NCBI GenBank assembly: GCA_012800515.1
Contig: JAAZJE010000024.1
Location: 1 to 10,072, forward strand
Length of the DNA stretch: 10,072 bases
Source of the DNA: Clostridiaceae bacterium
Lineage (GTDB): Bacteria; Bacillota; Clostridia; Saccharofermentanales; Fastidiosipilaceae
Direction of reading: 5' to 3'
In this document: positions 1 through 5,813 of the stretch, one piece after another
How positions within the stretch are numbered: the stretch's first letter is position 1
How the letters are laid out: each line of letters begins with the position of its first letter
Program-made: the position numbers and the translations under genes
Notes under the pieces: generated by a model
Database searches by the model: none
What the model was told of the DNA's origin: nothing
Seen by the model: the letters and a program-made list of their open reading frames with translations, nothing else

Positions 1-6
1 GCAGGT

Positions 7-756
7 TTAAGGTAAATCTTTTGGATGAATTGAAGCTAAGTGTGATGCTGTTGATGCGATATTTTTGGAGAGAAGGTTTTTGCTTGTTACAATCAAATCT
101 TTTCTGGATTCTATCTTATCACTATTCTTATACCCAATCTCCATAACAGAACCATTTTCTAAAAGGCTATATGATCGTATCCCGCTTGACATTAGAAATG
201 AAATTTCCAATGCCGAATCGATTTGAGAAACATCTTCAGCGGTGCTGAAGTTTTCTTTTATCGAATCAAAATCGCTTGCCTTTCTTAACGAAGACGGAGA
301 CAAATATGCGGTAAAGTACACAGAGGCATTATTCGCATTTTTAGTGGGATATTCAGACTTTTTTGCCGGTGAAGGATCAACAGAGAGACTCCAAAACACA
401 TAGAAATATCCGCCTTCGCTAACTTTGTATACAACATAATAACTCATAGGTTCTGCTTTTCTAAGACATTCGATTGGAAATCTTTCATGCACATGATTAA
501 TGTTCAGTGATTTAACATCATGTGTACCATACATTAGACTTTCGTTTGGCGATATTTGACCGAAAAAACTTCTCAAGTCGTGTAATGCATATGTTTTTGT
601 GAGGACACTTGCTAATGGCTTTGAATTATCAACAGTAAACCCCTGAACAAATTCTTCCGGTATATTCATTTCATCAGATCCGCCGTTATCGCAAGCAGTA
701 AAAATCAGAATAATAGCTGAGAGAAATATCAAAATCAGATAATATTTTGCTTTCAT
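7..756 (-). CDS. Putative secreted lipoprotein of unknown function
   Basis: The predicted 249-residue protein begins with a basic N-terminus (MKAK) and a hydrophobic stretch (residues 5-20), followed by a lipobox-like IFTAC. Cys22 would be the lipidated residue after signal peptidase II cleavage. A polar Asp/Gly/Ser tether (CDNGGSDEMN) follows, as is usual for surface lipoproteins. Phe at the -3 position is less common than Leu but tolerated. The mature part (about 228 residues) is soluble, with a Tyr-rich beta-like segment around residues 104-122. I recognise no family. The start is supported by a G-rich ribosome site (GGGGGG) about seven bases upstream on the minus strand. It lies 99 bp downstream of the NERD gene on the same strand, so it could be co-transcribed or use its own weak promoter. 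It is AT-rich compared with the propeller gene to its right. Function unknown; the lipoprotein assignment is fairly secure. Confidence 0.8.
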   Translation of the reverse strand: MKAKYYLILIFLSAIILIFTACDNGGSDEMNIPEEFVQGFTVDNSKPLASVLTKTYALHDLRSFFGQISPNESLMYGTHDVKSLNINHVHERFPIECLRKAEPMSYYVVYKVSEGGYFYVFWSLSVDPSPAKKSEYPTKNANNASVYFTAYLSPSSLRKASDFDSIKENFSTAEDVSQIDSALEISFLMSSGIRSYSLLENGSVMEIGYKNSDKIESRKDLIVTSKNLLSKNIASTASHLASIHPKDLP

Positions 757-781
757 TTTGCACCCCCCACTTTAACTGCAA

Positions 782-787
782 AGTATA
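782..787 (-). promoter_or_regulatory. Possible -10 box for the lipoprotein gene
   Basis: On the minus strand the sequence TATACT lies about 25 bases upstream of the lipoprotein start codon, in an AT-rich gap. No convincing -35 hexamer stands at 16-18 bp, so this is a weak suggestion of an independent promoter rather than a firm call. Confidence 0.25.
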
Positions 788-855
788 ATGTGAAGGCAAG
801 CGAAAAACTAGCTCCTTTTTTGTGACAACAGCAGTATTTATCCCAGTGAGGCACC

Positions 856-2073
856 TCAATCAACATTAATCAAATTCCGGCACTTCGGGTAATTGGAACA
901 GCCCCAGAACTTTTTGCCTTTTCGTTCTCCACGAGTTGCCGTCCTCAAAACCATATTTGCGCCGCATTGTGCACAAATCATATTTTCCCCAACGAATTCA
1001 TCGTCGCCGGGCACCTCAGCAACGGGAGGATCCGCGGCAGTTTCTGGCGTGCCGGGAGTGCCGGGCTCGTCGGCTTCGGCAGAGCGGTCGGGCGTGTCAA
1101 CGACATCGGGCGAAGCGGGAATATCGGGAACGACAGGATCACCGGCGGCAGATTCCGGGGAATCCGGCGTGCCGGGCACATCGATGGCTACGGGAACATC
1201 GTAAACAGTAGCTACAGGCACATCGATGGCGGCGGGAACATCAGTGAAGACGGGAACGCTGGTGGGGACGGGAACGGCTGGGGAACTGCCAACTTCGGGA
1301 ATACTTGCGGGGGTCGGCGCGGAGGCCTGTTGCTTTGCTATCGCCTCGATATGAGCCTGTTTAGCTTCCGCCGAGACTTGGGTGAGCGGGTAGAGCTTCT
1401 GATAAAGCCGGTCGATTGTCTCCTCGGACAGGACCCGGCGCTCCGAACGCCACCTGAGAGCCTCATAAATTTCACCGCGATGCATTACCAGATGGCGGCC
1501 GCTCGTCAGATTGATTTTTTGCAGACGACAGCGGTCGCTGAAAGCAATGACGGAAAAGAACGTATCTTTGGGGATTTCGGGCAGAAACGCCTGTAGCCAT
1601 TTTATGTGGGTGTTGTTTTGCATCAGAGGATTGTAGAACTTTTCCTTATGACCATTGCGGAATACCTGCGTCCAAGTCCTATGCGTTTCGGTGCCATATA
1701 TCGCGCCACTGTAGTTTTTGGATTCAAAAACGTAGATGCCCGAAGAGTGAAGCATAATTACATCGATTTCGGTCGTCCCTCCGTCGTCTTTGGGAACATA
1801 GCTGTTGAAGAGAAACTTTTTCTCGCCGGGCAGGTTGCGAAGGTTCTTATAAATCAAATATTCGCCGTACAGGCCGGTGTCTTTCAGCACGGTTCTGTAA
1901 GGGTATTTGGTCAGAGCATAATATTCCGATTTTTCGTAAATGTCTTTCCGATAGAGATAAAGCGCAACCTGAACAATAATCAAGATGCCCACAACCGCAA
2001 GAAACGGCAGCAACAGACCTCCGAGCGATTGCTCTAATGTTTTTATAAATGTGTTAATAACGAGAAGTAACAT
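856..2073 (-). CDS. Membrane-anchored NERD-domain protein with C-terminal topoisomerase-type zinc ribbon
   Basis: The predicted protein has 405 residues. In order it shows a hydrophobic membrane segment (about 18-40), a basic stop-transfer (YRKD), a NERD domain (about 64-170), a helical region to about 248, a low-complexity linker (about 250-360) and a C-terminal zinc ribbon (366-402). The NERD core is clear: GEYLIYKNL at 70-78, then EIDVIML, then VFESKNYSG. It supplies the PD-(D/E)xK-like residues Asp104, Glu117 and Lys119. NERD is a nuclease-related domain often joined to DNA-processing domains; enzymatic activity here is inferred. The ribbon has Cys367, Cys370, Cys392 and Cys398 (CxxC-x21-CxxxxxC) with FWGCSNYPKC, as at the C-terminus of bacterial topoisomerase I, where it binds single-stranded DNA. 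An ATG at 2100 is in frame, but I chose 2073 because GGGAGG stands five bases before it and the hydrophobic segment follows directly. It probably faces the cytoplasm and acts on DNA near the membrane. Confidence 0.92.
   Translation of the reverse strand: MLLLVINTFIKTLEQSLGGLLLPFLAVVGILIIVQVALYLYRKDIYEKSEYYALTKYPYRTVLKDTGLYGEYLIYKNLRNLPGEKKFLFNSYVPKDDGGTTEIDVIMLHSSGIYVFESKNYSGAIYGTETHRTWTQVFRNGHKEKFYNPLMQNNTHIKWLQAFLPEIPKDTFFSVIAFSDRCRLQKINLTSGRHLVMHRGEIYEALRWRSERRVLSEETIDRLYQKLYPLTQVSAEAKQAHIEAIAKQQASAPTPASIPEVGSSPAVPVPTSVPVFTDVPAAIDVPVATVYDVPVAIDVPGTPDSPESAAGDPVVPDIPASPDVVDTPDRSAEADEPGTPGTPETAADPPVAEVPGDDEFVGENMICAQCGANMVLRTATRGERKGKKFWGCSNYPKCRNLINVD
1175..1258 (-). repeat. 42-bp tandem duplication inside the NERD protein linker
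   Basis: The motif GGCACATCGATGGC occurs at 1175-1188 and 1217-1230. The bases after each copy continue to match (CGGGAACATC), giving a 42-bp period, or 14 residues, in the encoded linker. Read in the protein it gives repeated DVPVA and AIDVP words. The rest of the linker (about 990-1330) is built from similar Pro/Val/Asp/Ala words, suggesting growth by slippage. It is in frame, so it changes linker length without breaking the protein. Confidence 0.7.
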
Positions 2074-2100
2074 GGCGACCTCCCTGTCCCCGAACAGCAT

Positions 2101-2264
2101 GTTTATATAACGATTGCTACATAACGATTATGCCGACAGCTTAGGTAAAAGTAAAGCGATAAAAGCCGCCCGTAACGCGCCCATTCTGCTATCATTAAGC
2201 GGACAGCCCGGCGATCCTGATTGCTTCGCCAAACATGCCGTGCGCGTCTGACGGAGGTTTACAT
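2101..2264. promoter_or_regulatory. Divergent intergenic region with a 9-bp direct repeat
   Basis: This region separates the minus-strand NERD gene from the plus-strand propeller gene and should hold both promoters. The word ATAACGATT occurs at 2107-2115 and again at 2121-2129, 14 bp apart. That could be a pair of binding half-sites, or chance in AT-rich DNA. A TATATA on the minus strand near 2103-2108 could serve the NERD gene, but I see no good -35 partner. No convincing promoter can be assigned to the propeller gene. Confidence 0.3.
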
Positions 2265-4349
2265 ATGTCGGAAATAACCGCCCAGCACGTCCCCATTCCA
2301 GCCTCGCGCGATCCCTTTATCAACGCGCACCTGGTCCCCGCCGGAACCGATCCGGAAACCGGCGCCGAACGCTTCTGGCACAGTACCTGGAATTCGCAGT
2401 CCGGCTGCCTCGCCGTTCTGCTCGAAGCATCGGGCCGAAACCGAATCTACAGGTTCGATTGGCGGCAAGGGCATTTCGGCTTCTACGGCGCCAGCTACGC
2501 CGAGGACGATATCCTCTGGCTGTGCGGCTTCCTCGATGAGATCGTCCGGCTCGATTTGGGCAGCGGCGAAGTGCGCAGTTTCCCGACCGGCATGTCGCAT
2601 TCACTGGTGTCGGGTGGCGGTCTGACTTACGACCCGCCGACCGGACTTCTGTACGGCCAGGCCTACTGCCAGGAAAGTTTCGGTCTCCAGGCGTTTGTCT
2701 TTGACACCCGCTCCGAGCAGGTGGTCAGGACTATGCCGAAACTGCCGACGAGCAGCAATTATACCCGGAGCAATATCATGCTCGCCGACGGCAGGCACCT
2801 GTTCGTCGTCGGTACGCCGGGGATGGATATTTTCACCTGGGATCCCTGCGATAATGCCATTGAACTGCTCTACTCGAATGACGGGATGGATGACGACGGA
2901 CTGTGGTGGTCCCGCCTGTTCCGGCGCGAGGAAGACGGCGCGTTGTACCTGCACGGCCACGGCTGGTTCCGACCGGATCTGAAGGCTTTCGTACCCGGAC
3001 CGGAGCCCGCCTGCGCCGCGACCTGGTTCGGTGGGGCGGACGGCTGTGCCTACGGTGCGACCGCCGACGACGGCAACTCCGTGCTCTGGCGCTGGGATTT
3101 GGCCAAGAACACCTGCGAGCGCTTGCTCAGCCTGCCGGACGCGCCGATATACTCATTGCGGATGACGCGCGACGGTAAAATCGTCAGTCTCAATCTGTAC
3201 GGCTTTTTCACCCGGCTGGATCCCCGGAACAGAGCGATAGAGAACACCGTCCGGCTGGATTCGGACGCGATCGGCGCCGTCGACTGCCTCTATCGGATCG
3301 ACCGCAATCGCCTATTGGCCACGCCGTTTATTTCGCAACGCTTCACGGAGGTTCGTCTCGACACGGGCGAGACCGCGGATATGGGTCGCGCGACCGGCGG
3401 TGTCGGCGAGGTCCTGCAGGTCGCCGGGCTCGACGGCCTGATTTACATGGCGTCCTACACCCAGGGGCAGCTCGTCGCCTATGATCCCGCCCGGGCCGCC
3501 CGCTTCCCCGAGAATCCGCGCGTCGTTGTGCATCCGCCGGAATCGATGCGCCCGCTGTCCATGTGCGTGGCCAACGGCTCAATCTACTACGTCTGCAGCC
3601 ATCACTACGGCCACCTCGGCGGCACGCTGATCCGTTATAATCCTTCCGCCGGCGAAGCCCGGTTCAACACCGACGCCGTTCCTAATCAGGCGATCTGCTC
3701 CATTGTGGCGACCGATTCCGGTCGATTTCTCCTGGGCGGTACAAATGTGCACGCGGACTGTCGCTCCTGTCCTCCCAAGCCGGGACTGTGCCAAATCGTG
3801 CGCATCGATGCCGACAGCCTGCAGGTGGTAGCGTCCGTTCGACCGGAGTTCGCGCCGCAGTCGGGTAGCCAGATCGGCAACATGAGCGGTGGCACAGCTG
3901 ACGACACGGTCGGCGAAGCTGACGACACAGTCGGCGAAACGGCCAACGGCGCCGCTGACGACACGGCCGATGGCAAAGCGGCCTGGATACACGCCGCCAT
4001 CATAGGTCAGTTGACACCCGGCCAATGGCTCACGCGCTTCTTAGATGATGAAGGACGCTGGCTCTTCGCCACTTTGGATGAAAGTTCATTAATCCTCCAA
4101 CCCCTCAACCTAAACTCGGTCGGCGAGCTGAAAGTTCAGAATGCGCACGGTATCCGCGGTACCGGTCGAACCGGACGTTTCCTGATTGAGCGCGACGGTT
4201 GGCTGGAAGTCTGGGCTCTGCCCGAAGGGCGCCTGATCCGCCGCATCTGCCCGCGACCGAAAGACGCGCGGATCTTTACCCAGGACGACGATCTGTACGT
4301 GGTTCTGCGTGCGGAAATCGCCGTGTACGACGGTGCGCAGAAATGTTAG
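2265..4349 (+). CDS. Large beta-propeller-like protein of unknown function
   Basis: The predicted protein has 694 residues and no signal peptide or membrane segment, so it is probably cytoplasmic. Many segments repeat a propeller-blade rhythm: a glycine turn, a hydrophobic strand, then a short Asp-containing strand. Examples are IVRLDLGSGEVRSF (93-106), AFVFDTRSEQVV (143-154), VLWRWDLAKNTCERLL (273-288), EVRLDTGETADMG (362-374), LVAYDPARAARF (403-414), LIRYNPSAGEARF (455-467) and IVRIDADSLQVV (511-522). This resembles YncE/SMP-30/lactonase-like and quinoprotein-like propellers, but I cannot name a family or a reaction. The start at 2265 is preferred over an upstream in-frame ATG at 2235 because GGAGG (2253-2257) stands seven bases before it. 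A Cys cluster (Cys499, Cys502, Cys509) and a hydrophilic repeat insert at 541-571 are unusual. It is GC-rich. It overlaps a short frame beginning at 4343. Confidence 0.85.
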   Translation: MSEITAQHVPIPASRDPFINAHLVPAGTDPETGAERFWHSTWNSQSGCLAVLLEASGRNRIYRFDWRQGHFGFYGASYAEDDILWLCGFLDEIVRLDLGSGEVRSFPTGMSHSLVSGGGLTYDPPTGLLYGQAYCQESFGLQAFVFDTRSEQVVRTMPKLPTSSNYTRSNIMLADGRHLFVVGTPGMDIFTWDPCDNAIELLYSNDGMDDDGLWWSRLFRREEDGALYLHGHGWFRPDLKAFVPGPEPACAATWFGGADGCAYGATADDGNSVLWRWDLAKNTCERLLSLPDAPIYSLRMTRDGKIVSLNLYGFFTRLDPRNRAIENTVRLDSDAIGAVDCLYRIDRNRLLATPFISQRFTEVRLDTGETADMGRATGGVGEVLQVAGLDGLIYMASYTQGQLVAYDPARAARFPENPRVVVHPPESMRPLSMCVANGSIYYVCSHHYGHLGGTLIRYNPSAGEARFNTDAVPNQAICSIVATDSGRFLLGGTNVHADCRSCPPKPGLCQIVRIDADSLQVVASVRPEFAPQSGSQIGNMSGGTADDTVGEADDTVGETANGAADDTADGKAAWIHAAIIGQLTPGQWLTRFLDDEGRWLFATLDESSLILQPLNLNSVGELKVQNAHGIRGTGRTGRFLIERDGWLEVWALPEGRLIRRICPRPKDARIFTQDDDLYVVLRAEIAVYDGAQKC
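3897..3974 (+). repeat. In-frame 21-bp repeat inside the propeller gene
   Basis: Two adjacent 21-bp copies (3897-3917 and 3918-3938) differ at one base. A third, more diverged copy lies at 3954-3974 after a 15-bp spacer. They encode ADDTVGE, ADDTVGE and ADDTADG (residues 545-551, 552-558, 564-570). This Asp/Thr/Gly-rich insert interrupts an otherwise regular strand pattern and is probably an exposed loop expanded by slippage. Its length may vary between strains. Confidence 0.9.
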
Positions 4350-4498
4350 ATCAATCGCCGACAAAGCTGCCCTGTTCTGCGGAAGAGCAACTCGCCTCGA
4401 ATGAGGATGTTTTGGACTTGTCAAAACGCTGTATTGATAAGAATCGCGAGGTATACCTGGAGCTTGCAAAATCGGCGAGCGAGTCGCCAAATCACTGA
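4343..4498 (+). CDS. Short antitoxin-like reading frame, possible remnant of a toxin-antitoxin pair
   Basis: This 51-residue frame starts at an ATG overlapping the last codons of the propeller gene (its stop is at 4347-4349). It has no clear ribosome site, so translation would rely on coupling. The product is acidic at first, then carries DLSKRCIDKNREVYLELAK. That segment resembles, from memory, the C-terminal helix of small clostridial proteins encoded just upstream of RelE-family toxins (pattern S-x-R-x-I-x-K-N-R-x-x-Y-x-x-L-A-K). Those proteins usually end at LAK; here eight extra residues follow and no toxin gene comes next. A small stem (GGCGA 4474-4478, TCGCC 4484-4488) lies in the tail. 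It could be a decayed antitoxin, a real small gene, or a chance frame. Confidence 0.4.
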   Translation: MLDQSPTKLPCSAEEQLASNEDVLDLSKRCIDKNREVYLELAKSASESPNH

Positions 4499-4527
4499 AA
4501 AGTTCATCGTTGCAGAATTAAGTTGTG

Positions 4528-4857
4528 CTAAATATGTTCGTTCAGGTCTCTTCGGCTGTAGAGGATACGCCTTACTTCCATAACATTGCCGATGACAACG
4601 TAAAAGACAGTGTAGTTTTTCACGTAGATACGGTAATAGGGATACTGCCTATCCCGTTTCGAAGGGTACTGTTCAAATGCTTCCGCACAACTACTGCGCT
4701 TTTGGATGGCGTCTTCTACAGCGTTGACCAGGTTGTCCGCCGCCATCGGGTTTTCCAGCTCATGGCTGATATAGTCCACAATCCGGCTAAGATCTTCCAA
4801 AAACAGGTCAAGATAACGCAGAGTATAGTGCTTACCTCGGGATGCGTTTTCTGACAC
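4528..4857 (-). CDS. RelE/ParE-family toxin
   Basis: The protein of about 109 residues belongs to the RelE/ParE superfamily. It begins its fold at YTLRYLDLFLEDLSRIVDYI, a beta strand followed by an amphipathic helix. A second helix (NLVNAVEDAIQKR) and the C-terminal sheet with YYRIYVKNYTVFYVV and VRRILYSRRDL follow, which is the family order. RelE-type members cleave mRNA on the ribosome and ParE-type members poison gyrase. Sequence alone does not settle which, although the YSRRDL end is common in ParE-like chains. Start choice: a TTG at 4863 is only three bases after AGGAGG (4867-4872 on the plus strand), whereas GTG at 4857 has a normal nine-base spacer, so I use GTG. The start lies inside the antitoxin gene, overlapping it by 26 bases and implying translational coupling. 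It converges with the short frame ending at 4498. Confidence 0.9.
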   Translation of the reverse strand: MSENASRGKHYTLRYLDLFLEDLSRIVDYISHELENPMAADNLVNAVEDAIQKRSSCAEAFEQYPSKRDRQYPYYRIYVKNYTVFYVVIGNVMEVRRILYSRRDLNEHI

Positions 4858-5089
4858 GCTCAAAGACCTCCTCGTGCGTGTGCCGCACAGGGTTCGTTTC
4901 TGCGGCCGCGTCGGCTTCGTCCAGCTTCATTTCAATGTCTTGGGTGAGAGCGGTATAGTGCTCCAGGCTCATCACAACCATGGAGCCATAGCCGTTCTTG
5001 GTTAGGTACACAGGATTTCCGTTTTTAACGCTTTCCTCTATCGCACGGAAGTTATTGCGCAAATCTGATACGGGACGGATATCAATCAT
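4832..5089 (-). CDS. Phd/YefM-family antitoxin
   Basis: The 85-residue protein starts MIDIRPVSDLRNNFRAIEE and continues with NGNPVYLTKNGYGSMVVMSLEHY. This is the N-terminal DNA-binding and dimerisation fold of Phd/YefM antitoxins. The acidic, probably disordered C-terminus (about 55-85) would wrap the toxin. In this family the antitoxin neutralises the toxin by direct binding, and the antitoxin (better with toxin bound) represses the shared promoter. The start is supported by AGGAGG (complement at 5097-5102), seven bases away. It is the first gene of a two-gene operon with the overlapping toxin. The upstream region has a dyad over the promoter, matching autoregulation. Length is normal and no key part appears to be missing. 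Confidence 0.93.
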   Translation of the reverse strand: MIDIRPVSDLRNNFRAIEESVKNGNPVYLTKNGYGSMVVMSLEHYTALTQDIEMKLDEADAAAETNPVRHTHEEVFERVRKRIPR

Positions 5090-5120
5090 TCTCTTGCCTC
5101 CTCGGAGCTTTCGCTCGTTG

Positions 5121-5149
5121 ATGGCGTTATTTTATCATAATTACGCCAT
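5121..5149. promoter_or_regulatory. Dyad over the toxin-antitoxin promoter, probable autoregulatory operator
   Basis: ATGGCGTTAT (5121-5130) and ATTACGCCAT (5140-5149) are inverted copies matching at nine of ten positions, separated by nine bases. The dyad is centred on the predicted -10 region of the antitoxin promoter, where a Phd/YefM dimer or toxin-antitoxin complex would block transcription. Binding is inferred; the dyad is directly visible. Confidence 0.55.
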
Positions 5150-5165
5150 ATTGGTGAAGGGTCAA
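5134..5165 (-). promoter_or_regulatory. Predicted promoter of the toxin-antitoxin operon
   Basis: On the minus strand TTGACC (complement at 5160-5165) is followed by AT-rich sequence with TATGAT (complement at 5134-5139). That pair has a 20-bp spacer, which is long. A shifted and weaker -10 (TAATTA) would give 16 bp. The position, about 45 bases before the antitoxin start, is reasonable. Confidence 0.5.
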
Positions 5166-5189
5166 ATATATTTTTGTGCAGGTGCTGGA

Positions 5190-5210
5190 AAAGCCTTCCA
5201 ATTAGGCTTT
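5190..5210. promoter_or_regulatory. Perfect 7-bp dyad overlapping the -35 of the arsR-type gene
   Basis: AAAGCCT (5190-5196) and AGGCTTT (5204-5210) are perfect inverted copies around a seven-base centre. The right arm runs into the TTGACC -35 box (5209-5214). This is a good candidate binding site for the ArsR-family repressor encoded downstream. A second, weaker dyad lies after the promoter. Confidence 0.5.
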
Positions 5211-5237
5211 GACCGAATTAGAAGGGCGTATTATAAT
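5209..5237 (+). promoter_or_regulatory. Near-consensus sigma-70/sigma-A promoter for the arsR-type gene
   Basis: TTGACC (5209-5214) and a perfect TATAAT (5232-5237) are separated by exactly 17 bases. Transcription would start near 5244, about 35 bases before the ArsR start codon. Only one base departs from the consensus hexamers, so this should be a strong promoter when unrepressed, fitting control by a repressor. Confidence 0.85.
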
Positions 5238-5240
5238 TTG

Positions 5241-5258
5241 ATTAGGCGTGCAGCTAAT
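5241..5258. promoter_or_regulatory. Second dyad at the predicted transcription start of the arsR-type gene
   Basis: ATTAG (5241-5245) and CTAAT (5254-5258) are inverted copies around eight bases, directly after the -10 box. The word ATTAGGC also occurs at 5201-5207 in the upstream dyad, so two related half-sites flank the promoter. This suits repression by an ArsR dimer at one or both sites, but is unproven. Confidence 0.35.
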
Positions 5259-5278
5259 TAAAAGGGAGGAAAATTCTC

Positions 5279-5665
5279 ATGGATAAGCAAAAGGTATTGA
5301 AGGCAATCGCTGACGAAACACGTATGAACATTTTGAACTTGCTTCTGCGGCACAATTACTGTGTTCGGGCATTGGCAAACGAGTTGGGGCTGACCGAGGC
5401 GACCGTATCCCAGCACCTGAAAGTGCTACGTGAGGCGGGCCTGCTCGTCGGGGAAAAGCGCGGATATTTCATGCACTACGCTGTGGAACGGACAGCTTTG
5501 CAAGAATTGGCGCAGGAGCTGGAGGCTCTGGCGGCTGTCAAGCAGGGAGTTTGTCAGCCGGAGGAGCGCGACGACTGCCCCGCCGTCGAAATGCCGGAAT
5601 GCCCCAAAAAGGGAAAGTGCAGCGACGAGGTCAGGGAGTTCTGCCACGGCACGGATCGCGACTGA
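5279..5665 (+). CDS. ArsR/SmtB-family repressor with a cysteine-rich C-terminal tail
   Basis: The 128-residue protein has the winged helix-turn-helix of ArsR/SmtB repressors. The early helix KAIADETRMNILNLL (8-22) is followed by the recognition region LGLTEATVSQHLKVLREAGL (36-55) and the wing VGEKRGYFMHYAV (57-69). Members bind operator DNA as dimers and release it when a metal, thiol or other ligand binds. Six cysteines are present: Cys28 just before the HTH, and Cys92, Cys100, Cys108, Cys114 and Cys122 in a tail with His123. This could form a metal or redox site, but the classical alpha-3 CVC metal motif is absent. The ATG start has GGGAGG nine bases upstream (5264-5269). It lies upstream of an ABC-2 exporter on the same strand with no evident terminator, so it probably controls both itself and the exporter. 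Confidence 0.95.
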   Translation: MDKQKVLKAIADETRMNILNLLLRHNYCVRALANELGLTEATVSQHLKVLREAGLLVGEKRGYFMHYAVERTALQELAQELEALAAVKQGVCQPEERDDCPAVEMPECPKKGKCSDEVREFCHGTDRD

Positions 5666-5684
5666 GCAGGTCGGAGGCTTGAAG

Positions 5685-5782
5685 GGTAGCGGCCGAAAAG
5701 TAGTGACCTAAGGACAGAGACCGGAGGATAGCGGCCAAAGGGCAGCGACCGAAGGGTAGCGGCCGAAGGATAGCGACCGGAG
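5685..5782 (+). repeat. Seven-copy degenerate 14-bp tandem repeat between repressor and exporter genes
   Basis: Consecutive 14-bp units fill 5685-5698, 5699-5712, 5713-5726, 5727-5740, 5741-5754, 5755-5768 and 5769-5782, with consensus GGTAGCGRCCGAAG. A more diverged unit follows to about 5796. The period is not a multiple of three, so this is not coding. It occupies most of the 148-bp gap between the ArsR and ATPase genes. Ribosome-site-like words (GGAGG at 5723-5727) occur within it, while the ATPase start itself has a poor ribosome site. It could be a leader or spacing element, a protein-binding array, or a neutral slippage product. Confidence 0.9.
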
Positions 5783-5813
5783 AATAAGGTTCAAAAGAAA
5801 AGAGACCGCGGAA

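Noticed and set aside
893..1596. Gly/Ser-rich open frames on the plus strand opposite the NERD linker.
   Set aside because: They are the antisense of a low-complexity Pro/Val/Asp linker; the minus-strand frame carries recognisable NERD and zinc-ribbon domains.
4199..4342. Upstream extension of the short antitoxin-like frame into the propeller gene.
   Set aside because: The extension is Arg/Pro-rich shadow sequence of the GC-rich propeller gene; only the part from the ATG at 4343 looks protein-like.
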